From the NCBI GenBank assembly GCA_029204225.1, contig CM055100.1, positions 926,624 to 990,623 of the forward strand: a DNA stretch of 64,000 nt, read 5' to 3'. Both the position numbers and the translations under genes were made by a program. The notes below the pieces were generated by a model. It saw only the letters and a list, made by a program, of their open reading frames with translations. It searched no databases and was not told the DNA's origin. Of the stretch, positions 32,168-43,754 are shown in pieces. The number at the start of each line of letters is the position of its first letter. Position 1 is the stretch's first letter. This DNA is from Diphasiastrum complanatum (taxonomy: Eukaryota; Streptophyta; Lycopodiopsida; Lycopodiales; Lycopodiaceae).

Positions 32168-32840
32168 AATGTCTACATCCGGAAGTGAAAGTGGCTTTAG
32201 AAGGCCACGAAGCTCCTCAAGTGGAGGAGCGAGAAGCTTAGGCTCGGGAGACCGAGTTCGAGATTTTTATGAAGCATTACCTCTGGACAAAAGGAATAGA
32301 ATGAAATTTTAACGCCTTTCCGAAGGAGAATCTGAACAAGAGAGGGTGCCAGAAGATGCACCAAGTGAAGAATCTACCAATCGTTATTATGATGTTAACG
32401 GGGATGGTAGAATTATTAAAGATGCACGAGGCAATGTTGTAATTTGCCGAATTTGAGAGCTTGCCATGAAATACTTTGGCAATGACATGTTTAGCCCTTC
32501 GCCTAATCAAGATGAGGACAACAAATATAGAATCATTGCCACGTTGCATAGAGAATTTAAACAAGATGAAAAGTTTGATAGAAATTGGGCCTTACCCAAT
32601 ATATGCACTCATATTAGGCACAAACAACAAGCCCTTAAGGAGGGCTATTAGAGTAGAAAAGCGGAGGCCCAGTTGGGCTTCCAAAAAATATTGGCGCAAA
32701 GTTGAGGTGGAACAAAAAAATCCCAATCCCAATCGGTTTGTGCAACAAAGGGAGGCTACTCGGTCAAGGATTGCCCTATTGGGGCAAACACATCTTGGTT
32801 CGGTGGGCAAAGCCAATAGTCAAGCCCAATTTGCAAGTAA
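32168..32840 (+). pseudogene. Broken DNA-transposon-like or unknown plant ORF
   Basis: From the ATG at 32168 (MSTSGSESGFRRPRSSSSGG) a reading with two in-frame stops and one frameshift gives a coherent protein of about 220 residues. It contains YYDVNGDGRIIKDARGN, MKYFGNDMFSPSP, IIATLHREFKQD, WALPNICTHIRHKQQALKEG and, in another frame, NRFVQQREATRSRIALLGQT. The style (Ser/Arg-rich start, then basic and aromatic segments with a SRIALLGQTHLGS-type end) reminds me of proteins associated with plant Spm/CACTA-type transposons, but I cannot confirm that. CAAGTAATTT at about 32836 could be a splice donor. Not functional as it stands. Confidence 0.4.
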
Positions 32841-32900
32841 TTTTTTATTTTATTTCATTTTAAGTAAATTTAGATTGTTGATGTTTTATGTTATTGTTTT

Positions 32901-32996
32901 ATTGCCACGCGTGGCAATATTCTAGGGACAGTCATTTTTTTTGCCACGCGTGGCAATAAAAAATGACTATCCCTGGAATATTGCCACACATGGCAA
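32901..32996. repeat. Nested palindromes and long imperfect hairpin
   Basis: ATTGCCACGCGTGGCAAT (32901-32918) is a perfect 18-bp palindrome; TTGCCACGCGTGGCAA (32941-32956) is a perfect 16-bp one. They sit within a larger inverted repeat: 39-bp arms at 32902-32940 and about 32957-32995 match except at four places, all C/T-type differences, around the second palindrome as loop. A third degraded palindrome (TTGCCACACATGGCAA) forms the far arm end. Confidence 0.85.
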
Positions 32997-33255
32997 AAAA
33001 AAAAAAGAAAGGCGTGGCAGTGCCATGCACTTAAATTTTTTGCAAAAAAAGAAAGTCGCGGGAATAGACCTGCACACTTTTTTTGGGGAGAAAACGAGAG
33101 TGGAAGCGACGTCGAGACTACACATTTCTCATTTTTTGTTTAGAGAATGAGAGTGGAAGATTTTTGATGAGGAGATTGAGAGAGATGAAAGTGAAGAGAT
33201 TGAACATGAGAATGAATGAGAGGCTGTGGAGAGTGAATGAGATTGAAAAGTAGAA

Positions 33256-33745
<490 letters not shown>

Positions 33746-34060
33746 ATACATAACTTACTAACTATTTCATGTTGGTGTTGGTGTTGATGTTGATAGGCCA
33801 TCAAAAGAAGATCAATAACAAGTATCAACAATCATCAAGAGAGACAATGAGGTATGTTTTAATATACTCATAAATAAATCATTGTTTGTTTGATTCATCA
33901 ATTGTTTGATATCAAAGACAATCATATACAAAATTGATACAAAGACAATCATGTATAAAATTACAAAAATTGTTTATATTTGTGGTAAAGAAAGAGTACA
34001 TAGATTCAAAAATGGAGTACTAAAAGCCCCAATTTATCTATCACATTACACAATAAACTA

Positions 34061-34380
34061 AATAGATACTTAATCATCTTCAATGGAATTTGCATCTTCA
34101 TCTTCATCTTCCTCTTCCTCTTCTTCCCCTTGATCCAATGGAATGTTTTCATCATTGGCCTCTCCGCTTGGTGCGCTTGATGTGGATCCTCTCTACAAGA
34201 TTCAAAAAACACAAGCATAAGATTAAACACCTTTTAGATTTAGTAATTCTAGAGCACAAAAATCAATAAAAGATTAATGCTTACCAATGGCAATTCCCCT
34301 TTTTCTTTCATGTGATCCACCAAAGCCGAGTATCTTTGTCGATACCTGATCTTGTATTTGGATTTCATAAAAGCCCTTCT
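34061..34380 (-). CDS. Two spliced-looking exons ending in an acidic tail
   Basis: On the minus strand, an exon-like block at about 34283-34379 encodes RAFMKSKYKIRYRQRYSALV and DHMKEKGELPL, bounded by a TTTTAG acceptor and a TTG-GTAAGC donor. A second block from about 34197 follows a CTTGTAG acceptor and encodes STSSAPSGEANDENIP, a Glu/Asp-rich run and a stop near 34074. Consistent codon content and plausible splice sites suggest the 3' end of a real or recently dead gene, perhaps another transposon ORF. The upstream exons are not recognised, and chance cannot be excluded. Confidence 0.3.
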
Positions 34381-34811
34381 AAAATCATGAATCTATAGTC
34401 ACAAAACAAACATTGATTATTCAGGGAATTTTGAATTCTACCATCAATTTTGTGCCAAAATCATGGAAAACAAGCCAAATTTGGCCACCAAAAAACTTAG
34501 AATCCAAAAACATGAGAAGATCCAACACATGCAACCTGAATTTCAAATATTCCAAAGTGAAGTAACTTGCTAAAAATTTCAGATCCATAACTAGTTTTGA
34601 AATACAAATGCTAAAACTCCAAAAAAGACAACCAAAATTGATTTCCTAGCACAATTCTCCATAAACCACAATGAATTTAAGAGATATATGGATCATACAA
34701 ATTGGGAAGATCCACCAACTTGCAACCTTGCTCCTCTCCTTGGATGAGAACACTAATTGATCTCCACCAAGCTCCAATGAAAAGCACCACCTCTTCAAGC
34801 TCGTAAACCTT

Positions 34812-35345
34812 GCTCTGATACCACTATAAGGGAAGCTCCTTAGATCCTGCTTACAAGTCACAAACACAATGGATAACAGACTATCGAGAAACCACCCAAC
34901 CAAGTAGAAGCATCCAACCAAACTCTAAAAGCCTCACCCCCAAGCCAAGGAACAAGAAGCATGAATATAGAGTGAGAGCCTGACAATGAATCCACAACCA
35001 TAATGAGGAGTAGGGCAAGTTTGGACCCAATATATAGAGCCAAAAGCATCCTGGGCACATAGCCATGCATAGTCCTAAGTTCCCTATACATAGATTCACC
35101 TATAATAGAGTCCTAAACATGGACCAACTACTCATAGAATTGCTCTTGATAACTCTACACATGCATATACTGTCTCATACCTTGTCTAAACTCCATTTAG
35201 TGTGTTCTAGGACTCACAAGGATATTAGTTACTTTCGGGTCACGTCCTGTATAACGTGGCATAACTAACAGCTTGTTTCACTAGAGTACCATGTATCCAA
35301 GACTAGGATTATACTGTATCCTATATACTAGTCATGGACATAACA
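34812..35345 (-). repeat. Possible copia LTR and primer site (copia H)
   Basis: The complement of GCTCTGATACCAC (34812-34824) is TGGTATCAGAGC, and from there to TGTTATGTCC at 35345 (minus sense) lies a 520-bp ORF-poor block that interrupts the gypsy extra ORF at its 35346 end. The LTR end next to the primer site reads TTATAG rather than CA, which weakens the call. No second LTR. Confidence 0.45.
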
Positions 35346-36060
35346 ATGCTGCTTTCACAGATGATGATGCTCTCACAGAACTTGTCTTCGTAGTCTGGAT
35401 TTGAGAATTTGCTTTTTTTATTGAAGGCGTGCCTTCCTACTGTACTGGTGCTATCTTGATGGCACATATTTCATGTGTAGTTAAAATTCCAGCATGCAAA
35501 CACAATACTCCAAACTGAAGTCCTAATCTAGAGAATAGCTTATCTTTAACCAGTTTATAGAATTGCTTAAAAGCAATATGTCCAAAATCAACTAGTTCTC
35601 CATTTATGGCTTTGTGCAAATATCTCATGTTGGTTGCAGATATTGTATACTCTTGCTCTGGCAGAAATATAGTAGTAAGAGCAAATCGAACAAAGCTTTT
35701 TAAACTAGGGTCTATAACGTATGATAATCTATAGCCCCTTTTCTCAAGATAAGCGCCTTCCTGAATCGCCTCACTTCACGTGATATAATCTACTTTGGTG
35801 ATGGTAGGATACCATTTATCGGTAAGCCTAAAGCTTGGCAATAGAAGGCTTCTATAATGATTATTGAAACATTACTGACTACACTGCAGATATGACCATC
35901 TTCGATCCTGTCTAGATTTTGAACTAGCTCGTGGTATACTTCTGGTAAAATGACAGGTGGATCGAATTGCAACAAACTCTCTATTCTAGATCTTGTGGCA
36001 AGAGGATGCAAGTACAGGTTTCGGGTGGGTCTTAAAGATAATAGAATCACTAGTAGCCAT
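35346..36060 (-). pseudogene. Extra ORF downstream of integrase, gypsy G1 (first part)
   Basis: Starts at an ATG at 36060 (MATSDSIIFKTH), comparable to MASASSSSITWKAH in gypsy G2 at 54679. After an early frameshift the sequence gives ATRSRIESLLQFDP, then IEAFYCQALGLPINGI, which parallels SEEVFYTPLGLPLDGK in G2. The 35437-35628 frame follows (HKAINGELVDFGHIAFKQFY). The copy is cut at 35345 by the possible copia LTR, so only the N-terminal globular domain remains. Function unknown; it has the position of an env-like ORF but shows no signal peptide or transmembrane segment. Confidence 0.6.
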
Positions 36061-36732
36061 TGGAAAAGCTAAAAAGCAATTTGTGGAAACTATAGATGGT
36101 GAGAGAGAGTGCAAATATGGAGTTGTAACAAAAGAGCATTTGATCGTAGAAAATGCAGTAGTAGCAAAAAAAGCAAAAGCAAAAACATGAACGCGAAAGT
36201 GATCGAGTGGGAGTATCGAGCAATGAACAAGTGTTATTAATAGTATGACGATGAACTAGAACAAGTATTAATTGGAAGTGACCAACATGCATTGAAAGTA
36301 CAACAAGAATTAAGTGAATTAGTCCCTTAAATAATACCAAAGTAATAAAATCAAAAAGAAAAATTCAAATAAAACAAAATATAACAAATGTTTCGCACAG
36401 TTCACAAAGTTCGCACTCGAAAATTTTCAGCATCGGATTGCAAAAACAAAATTTACACACTTTGTGAGAAAATAGTCGTATTTGGTAACTCTTGCGCATT
36501 TGTCGGCTTCTTCGCAAAAGCAAAGTGTCAGAAGTGTGCGAATAGCACATTTTGAAAAGTGTCACTTTTCTTGGAAAATTAAAATGGCAGAAATGCATGA
36601 AAAGCAGTAATTTCAGTGGTGTCGCATTTCTCGCATGAGTAAACATTAGCCTTGTGAAAATAACGCATATCGACATGTGTCGGATTCTTCGCAAAGAAAA
36701 ATGGTAAACTTGCAAAAAATGGCAAGGATTGG
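36061..36732 (-). mobile_element. Gypsy G1 spacer between integrase and extra ORF, left part
   Basis: Non-coding, rich in TTCGCA/TGCGAA words (TTCGCAAA, GTCGCATTTCTCGCA). The same style resumes at 43755, across the solo LTR and copia B, and ends at the integrase at 44055. Together the two halves make a spacer of roughly 970 bp. Confidence 0.6.
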
Positions 36733-37072
36733 TGTTAAAAATTGTAAAACATATCTATCTTATGTTTGTTGATGTTTGCGGGTCCTACCCATGTAAATAC
36801 TTTGTACATATCCAAGGTATGCGAATTGAGCACATATCTTGTAGAATAGGGCCAGTTTGGGTTAGGTAGATCAAATTCCAATGACATGCATAAAGTCTAG
36901 TTGGTCTGACATGCAATGATGTTGACAATGTCTAGTTTGACATGCATATAGAAATTCACATGGAATTGGTCAATTATGACCTTGTAGAAACTCAAGCCAC
37001 AATAGATGCATTGTTTCCTAAGTTTCCATTGTGACATGCAAGGCATGCAAACACTCTAATGGACACATGCAT
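36733..37072 (+). repeat. Solo copia-type LTR, left part
   Basis: Starts TGTTAAAAATTG after ATTGG (36728-36732). It is interrupted at 37073 by copia B and continues at 43224-43749, where it ends TTTTCATCA and is followed by a second ATTGG (43750-43754). Total about 860 bp once copia B and one of its TGCAT copies are removed. Confidence 0.8.
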
Positions 37073-37754
37073 TGTTAAAAATTCACAATTATAGCTTGAC
37101 TAGTTTTGGTCATATGACTTGTAAATAGTTAGATGGTCATGATGTGGCTTGTCACACGTGCCAAATAGCATAGGATTCCATTCATAAGGATGTTCTCAAG
37201 TAGACCTAAGTGTTAGAACCTTTGGAATGAGTCCAAATTATGCTTAGATACAAGGGAGAAAAAATAGGAGCTATTTTTGGTAATTTTTGCATTGTTGAGG
37301 GATCTCCAAGATTCCAACCCTAACTTGGTAGGGATGAAAGATCCACCAAAATTAGCATTAGGGATAGGTTTAGGGCTACTCATACCTGCCCAAAACCGTG
37401 ATGGATCATGTATATATAGGTGATGATATCTCACCAAAATCAATCAAGCAATTTCATGATTTTTCTCTCATAATGGTGCAATTGCTCTCTATGTTCATAA
37501 TTGTTTGAGTACTTGTGATTACTAATGATTATAGGATTGAATGTAGGTCTGGTGTACAGTACTCAGACTGTGGGAGGCCGTACTTTCACACGTGTGAATC
37601 CTTCTTCAAGGATTTGGGCCATTTAGTGAGGTTCAAGCATAGATTTTTGATGGATTTTGATGGTTCAACTTGTGCTAATCTTATGAAATCATAATCTATT
37701 GTTTCCCTCATCATTTCAAGTGTTTTAGAATCCTTATTTGCTGTAATTTTTACA
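37073..37754 (+). repeat. 5' LTR of copia B
   Basis: TGTTAAAAATTC to AATTTTTACA. TATA box TATATATA at 37411-37418; palindrome TTCACACGTGTGAA at 37585-37598, about 170 bp downstream of the TATA box; a second ACACGTG core at about 37152-37158. Confidence 0.92.
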
Positions 37755-38565
37755 TGGTATCAGAGCCTAAAGGCTGAAATGAGCTAAATCCTTGGTTTGC
37801 ATTCAATTTGATCACAATTTTTGATCTAAATCTTGTGTAGATTGGATCTTAGCATCTAGTATTGATTCTAGAACTCAAAGTGAGTCAAATACATTGGAGA
37901 TTGGTGTTGTGTGACTTCATTTGCAAGTGTTTAGGTGTCTAAAACCAGAGGCAAAGTTGAATTCAATTCACATTACCAAGATAGCAAGTTTTGCTTGCTC
38001 CAAGCATTGATTTCTAGGCGAGTTTTGGAGGTGATTTCATAGAGAAGGCTTTCTAGCATTCAAGGAGAGGGAAGATCAGAGTTTTGGGGACTCTTCAAGG
38101 CTGTTCTAAGGTGTAGTAGGCACCTCCTAAAGTGATTTAGGTTCAGTCCAACCATTGCTTGACTTATGCACCAAATTAGATCAATTTTTCATCAATTTTG
38201 ATCATTTTTTGCTTGTGATGGGATAGTAGATTGTGTTGCATCCTCATTAAGTTCCATTTAGATCTTTTACAAGTGATTTTGGAAGTATATTAGGTTGCTG
38301 AAATTCACTCTTGATCAGATCATTTGGAAGCTTTAATGTTCTTTATAGAAAGAGGGGCAATTCTACTAGTATTGTCTACTTCAATCAAGCAAGTGCATTG
38401 TTTCTAGTATTCTATGATTTGATTTTGTTAGAGATCATTCTTAGATCTTTATAGGAAGTCTATTACTGATCTTTTCAGGTCCCTAAGAAGTGGGATAGGG
38501 TAGACCTTCAATCAAATCAATAGAAGTAACCTTCATTTGTGTCAAGTCCTTGATTAGGAGACTAG
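37755..38565 (+). other. Primer site and 5' leader of copia B
   Basis: TGGTATCAGAGCC directly after the LTR, then about 800 bp of untranslated leader matching that of copia A. Confidence 0.85.
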
Positions 38566-40146
38566 ATGGCATCTATAAATGCATATCTTTTGGATACTAA
38601 TGAAAGGCTCAACAAAACTAACTATTCCATATGGAAAGTTAGAATGGAATCCATCATGATCATGCAAGATCTGATGGAAATTGTAAATGGTAAGGAGGGT
38701 GAACCTATTCATCCTCAAGAAAAAGCCAAATACATCAAGAGGTGCAATGTTGCACTACATTGCATAAAAATGAATGTTGCAAATGAACTCTTAAGAGAGG
38801 TAGGAGATTGCACTTCAGCTCAAGATGCTTGGGAGACTTTGCAAAAGGTCTATGAATCCAAGAACCAAACTAGAATGTTAGCTTTGAAGAATCAAATCTA
38901 TAGAAGCTATCAAAAGAAAGGAGAGAGTGCACATACTTTTGTCCTAAGAGTAAAGGAATTGAACAAAGAGCTAGCCTTTATAGGTGACCCTATCAAGGAT
39001 GAAGAGCTTGTTCAACTCATATTGAATGGACTAAGCTTTGAATTTGACAATTTGGTTCAGGGATATGCAATTATGGGTAAGCTACCCATACTTGAAGAAC
39101 TCCAAGGCACACTCATGGCCGAGGAATCAAGAAGGAGCCAAATGCAAGAGAGGATGGATAGGCTTTCCATCCAAGGTGGAGATGACCAAGCTCTCTTCAC
39201 CAAAGGCAAAGGCAAGTCCAAAGGCAAAGGATCAACATTCAAGAAGTATACAAAGCTTGAGGATCAAGAAGGACCCTCAAAGGCATCTCCATCAACCACC
39301 AAAGTCAAGAAGTACAAATCAAAGGTGAAGTGCTACTATTGTAGCAAGATGGGGCATTATGCCTCGGAATGCTTCAAGAGGAAGCAAGATCAAAGCCAAG
39401 CCAACGTGAGCAAAGAGGAGGAGGAGGAGAGTTCACATGAGGACTCTCTCATGATGTCCATATTTTCTTCAACAAGCTTCAAAGGAGAAGATCCTTGGTG
39501 GATTGACTCGGGTGCTAGTTCACACATGACTAGTAAAACGGAGTTTTTCTCTTCTCTCTTATCTTATGATGGACCTATAAAGTCTATCTATACAACAAAT
39601 GATGAAGCTTGTAAGATTGAAGGAGTTGGTAGCATTCCCCTTTGCTTAGGATCTTCCAAAAAGATCAACATAGAAGGTGTTTTGTACATTCCTACAATAA
39701 CAAAGAATCTACTAAGTGTTGGCCAAACGGTAGACAATGGTTTCAATGTTGACTTTGCTTCAAATGAATGTTTCATCAAGAAGAAGGGTAAGATAGTGGC
39801 TAAGGGCACTAGACTTGGCAAACTTTATAAGCTGGATGCATTTGTGGATACTAATGTTGTCATGTTGGCCGAGAAGAGCAAGATATCTACCTTTATTTTA
39901 TGGCACAAAAGACTTGGACATGTCAACTCGGGTTCCATGGAGGCTATGATCAAGGAGGAGTATGCTTTAGGCCTACCAAGGTCTATTGGGAAGGAAGACA
40001 AGGTTTGTGAAGCTTGTGCCTTATCCAAGGCACATAAGAAGGTGTTTCCTAAGTCATCACAAAGTCATCTCATCCTCTTGAACTCATACACTCGGATGTG
40101 CACATTGCTAGCACCAAATCTAATGGAGGTTCATCCATGTTTTTAA
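38566..40146 (+). CDS. Copia B gag-protease ORF
   Basis: 526 codons, colinear with copia A and differing at few residues. Gag with NERLNKTNYSIWKVR, CCHC knuckle at C256, C259, H264, C269, protease DSGASSH from D314, gag-pre-integrase WHKRLGHVNSGSMEAM (copia A reads CHKRLGHV). The ORF ends in a short out-of-frame tail after KSSQSH; pol continues in the -1 frame, which is open from 40053, giving an overlap of about 94 bases. No classical slippery heptamer is obvious in the overlap. Confidence 0.9.
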   Translation: MASINAYLLDTNERLNKTNYSIWKVRMESIMIMQDLMEIVNGKEGEPIHPQEKAKYIKRCNVALHCIKMNVANELLREVGDCTSAQDAWETLQKVYESKNQTRMLALKNQIYRSYQKKGESAHTFVLRVKELNKELAFIGDPIKDEELVQLILNGLSFEFDNLVQGYAIMGKLPILEELQGTLMAEESRRSQMQERMDRLSIQGGDDQALFTKGKGKSKGKGSTFKKYTKLEDQEGPSKASPSTTKVKKYKSKVKCYYCSKMGHYASECFKRKQDQSQANVSKEEEEESSHEDSLMMSIFSSTSFKGEDPWWIDSGASSHMTSKTEFFSSLLSYDGPIKSIYTTNDEACKIEGVGSIPLCLGSSKKINIEGVLYIPTITKNLLSVGQTVDNGFNVDFASNECFIKKKGKIVAKGTRLGKLYKLDAFVDTNVVMLAEKSKISTFILWHKRLGHVNSGSMEAMIKEEYALGLPRSIGKEDKVCEACALSKAHKKVFPKSSQSHLILLNSYTRMCTLLAPNLMEVHPCF

Positions 40147-42527
40147 CCTTCATTGATGACTACTCAAGATATTGTTGGGTGTTCTTACTTTCCTTCAAGT
40201 CTCAAGTATTTGATACTTTTGTAAAGTTCAAGTTGTTTGTGGAAAAGCATCATAATCATAGCATCAAGATTCTTAGAAGTGACAATGGTGGAGAATTCAT
40301 CTCCAATGAGTTCAAGGCCTTTTGTGAGGAGGAAGGGATCAAGAAAGAGACTTCTTGTCCTTACACTCCTCAACAAAATGGAGTTGCTGAAAGAAGGAAT
40401 AGAACATTATGTGAATGTTCTAAGGCTTTAAGATTAGATGCTTGTTTGCCCAAATCCTTTTGGGGTGAGTCTCTTGTATGTGCAAACTACTTGATGAATA
40501 GGGTGTCTTGCAAAGCAATTGAAGGAAAAACTCCTTATGAGATGTTGTATGGAAAGAAACCCAATCTTAATCACTTGAAAGTTTTTGGGTGTATATGTTA
40601 TGTGCATGTGCCATTGGAAACAAGAACCAAGGAGGATCCATCTTCCACAAGAGGGATCATGCTTGGATATGCAAGCTCAAGCAAGGGCTACAAAGTCTAT
40701 CTCCCATCCTTGAACAAATTTGTTGTTTCAAGGGATGTCATCTTTGATGAACATCATATGCATATGCTTGAAGAAGGCTCAAGTGCTCCAACAATCAAGA
40801 AGAAGATGGCCGAGGAGCAAGATCTTGGTTTTGAGGAGGAGCTCATGGAGGAGCGAGCACCAAACCCACCTATCACACCAAGGAGATCTTCAAGGGCAAA
40901 AGTGGAGCCATCAAGGCTCACATATCAAGTCAAAGGACAGCAAGTTGAGGGTATCTCATCCACTTCTTATGCTTTATCTAGTTTTGAAAAACCGTCTAAT
41001 GTTGAAGATGCATTGAACTCCAAATAATGGTATAAAGCTATGTTGGATGAGTATGATGCCTTGATTGAGAATGAAACTTGGTTGCTTGTTGAGAGACCTC
41101 AAAGGAATGTAATAGGATGCAACTTCAAGCTTAAGTTGAATGCAAATGGGAGTGTTAACAAACATAAAGCAAGATTAGTTGCAAAAGGTTATGCTCAAGA
41201 GAGAGGGATAGACTATGAGGAAAATTTTGCACCCGTGGCCAAGATGGTCACAATAAGACTAATCATTGCACTTGCATCACATTTTGGATGGATTCTATGT
41301 CAAATGGATGTCTCTAATGCTTTCTTGAATGGCTTTTTGGAAGAGGATATCTATATGGAGCAGCCACAAGGGTTCATCAAGCATGGAATGGAGAACAAAG
41401 TATGCCATCTCCAAAGAAGCATCTATGGCTTGAAGCAAGCCTCGAGATCTTGGAATTCAAGACTAAATTGCTATCTTATTTCACTTTCTTTTGTTCAAAT
41501 TGAATATGATCCTACTCTTTACATTAAGTTTGATGATGTTGGTATTGTACTTTTACTCATTTATGTAGATGACATCATCATTAGTGGAAATAGTGTTGAT
41601 GGTATTGAGAAAATCAAGATAGATCTATCCTTAGAGTTCAAGATGGTAGATCTAGGGTGTCTTCACTTCATCTTAGGCATAGAAGTACTTAGAGGGTCTG
41701 ATTTTATCTTTATAATTCAAGTAAACTATGCTCAAAGTCTTTTGAAGAATTTTAAGATGGAAGTATGCAAAAGTGTTGACACACCAATGGAGCAAGATGT
41801 AAAAGTGCCAAATGAAGATGATGAAAGATCCTTCATGGACATCACTTTGTTTAGGCAACTTATAGGTTCCTTAATGTGGATCACTATAACTAGACCAGAT
41901 CTTAGCTTTAGTGTATGTAGGTTGAGCCAATCCATGCAAAAGCCATTGAATATCCATTGGAAAAAGGCTAAGAGGATTCTAAGATACATCTCGGGTACAT
42001 TGGATTTTAGGATTCTATATAGAGGAGATGTGATTAACCTTCATGCATTTAGTGATTCAGATTTTTCAAGGGACAAGAGGGATAGGAGATCAACAAGTGC
42101 CTATTCAACTTTCATAGGAGAAGGTGTGGTTTCATGGCTTTCAAAAAAGCAAGAAACTATATCTCTATCTTCAACCGAGGCCGAGTACAAAGCTTTGACA
42201 ACCACTACAAAGGAGGTACTTTGGATCAAGAGATTATTGGTGGAGCTAAAGCTCATGGATTCAGAGGAGGCACCAAACATCTACAATGACAATATATCAG
42301 CCCAACACCTTGCATCTAACCCAATCTGCCATGCAAGATCTAAGCACATTGAGATATGCCATCACTTTGTGAGAGAAATGGTGCAAGCCAAGGAGATTGC
42401 TTTGGAGCATGTTCCAAACAATGAATGTGTAGCTGATCTACTTACTAAACCACTTCAAAAGACACCTTTTATGAAGTTCAGATCATCACTTGGAGTGATT
42501 AGTAAAGCAATGATTGAACCAAGCTAG
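40053..42527 (+). pseudogene. Copia B pol, broken by nonsense and deletion
   Basis: Integrase core intact (FIDDYSRYC, RSDNGGEF, NGVAERRNRT, with the same D-X35-E spacing). The frame is stopped by TAA at 41025-41027, where copia A has GAA (SKEWYKAM). It reopens at once, but a 6-base deletion follows in the RT N-terminal region: A has GCKWVFNLK, B has GCNFKLK. RT (QMDVSNAFLNG, YVDDIIIS) and RNase H (SSTEAEYKAL) are otherwise readable to 42527. Readthrough would be needed for a full polyprotein, so this copy is probably dead for RT. Confidence 0.88.
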
Positions 42528-42541
42528 ATAGTGAGGAGGAG

Positions 42542-43223
42542 TGTTAAAAATTCACAATTCTAGCTTGACTAGTTTTGGTCATATGACTTGTAAATAGTTA
42601 GATGGTCATGATGTGGCTTGTCACACGTGCCAAATAGCATAGGATTCCATTCATAAGGATGTTCTCTAGTAGACCTAAGTGTTAGAACCTTTGGAATGAG
42701 TCCAAATTATGCTTATATACAAGGGAGAAAAAATAGGAGCTATTTTTGGTAATTTTTGCATTGTTGAGGGATCTCCAAGATTCCAACCCTAACTTGGTAG
42801 GGATGAAAGATCCACCAAAATTAGCATTAGGGATAGGTTTAGGGCTACTCATACCTGCCCAAAACCGTGATGGATCATGTATATATAGGTGATGATATCT
42901 CACCAAAATCAATCAAGCAATTTCATGATTTTTCTCTCATAATGGTGCAATTGCTCTCTATGTTCATAATTGTTTGAGTACTTGTGATTACTAATGATTA
43001 TAGGATTGAATGTAGGTCTGGTGTACAGTACTCAGACTGTGGGAGGCCGTACTTTCACACGTGTGAAGGCTTCTTCAAGGATTTGGGCCATTTAGTGAGG
43101 TTCAAGCATAGATTTTTGATGGATTTTGATGGTTCAACTTGTGCTAATCTTATGAAATCATAATCTATTGTTTCCCTCATCATTTCAAGTGTTTTAGGAT
43201 CCTTATTTGCTGTAATTTTTACA
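42542..43223 (+). repeat. 3' LTR of copia B
   Basis: 682 bp; palindrome TTCACACGTGTGAA at 43054-43067. Differs from the 5' LTR at single bases including two adjacent to the palindrome. Confidence 0.92.
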
Positions 43224-43749
43224 TGCATGTAGTTTTGTACATGGCTAGTTGAGAAATTGACATTTGGAGAAAGTAGGTGGAAGTTAGGTGCAATCTATGC
43301 ATGAAAGTAGTTAGGTGTCAAGATAATAGTAGTTTGCACTTGAATAGGTGTAGGATATGCATTGAATGCAAGGAGTACCATGAATTTTGGCTCTCCTATA
43401 TATGTACATATCATTCTCACTCATTTCTAATGAAGAATCAAGCACTGGTAATGTCATAATGTCAATTTTGGATCTCATTCTATTTTGCTTGTAATTGCTC
43501 TCTCTCTCTCTCTCTAACTCGGATTTTGTGTCTTCTTCATACATGATCAAGCTTGTGTACTTTCCCTATTTGTGAGGGATTAATGTAGCTTTGATCTGTA
43601 GCATTCTAGATTGTGCTCTAGCCATAGATTTGTTGGTAGATTGCAGGATTGCTCTGCAGGTGATCTGTGTGCCACCACAAAGCATGGTAAAGATCATTCA
43701 CACATTTCTTGTGGTTCCTCACACGTGTGAATTTGTTGGATTTTCATCA
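43224..43749 (+). repeat. Solo copia-type LTR, right part
   Basis: Begins with the TGCAT duplication of copia B, contains a TATA-like CTATATATG (about 43396), a CT microsatellite (43496-43513), the palindrome TCACACGTGTGA (43719-43730) and the terminal TTTTCATCA. Ends against ATTGG, matching the left flank. Confidence 0.8.
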
Positions 43750-43754
43750 ATTGG

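Larger units (their letters stand above)
37073..43223 (+). mobile_element. Complete copia retrotransposon B
   Basis: 6,151 bp between perfect TGCAT duplications (37068-37072 and 43224-43228). Two 682-bp LTRs (37073-37754 and 42542-43223) differ at about six positions by eye. Primer site TGGTATCAGAGCC at 37755; PPT GTGAGGAGGAG just before 42542. Same family as copia A, opposite orientation. Its pol is damaged by a nonsense codon and a small deletion, while gag-protease is open. It is inserted in the solo LTR that is itself inserted in gypsy G1. Confidence 0.95.

Noticed and set aside
31905-32241. Leu/Ser/Phe-rich overlapping ORFs that look like membrane proteins
   Set aside because: They arise from a CT-rich low-complexity stretch in two frames at once.
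36365-36715. Minus-strand 116-codon Cys/Arg/Phe-rich ORF
   Set aside because: Lies in the TCGCA-rich gypsy spacer; the matching spacer half at 43755-44000 does not conserve a frame.
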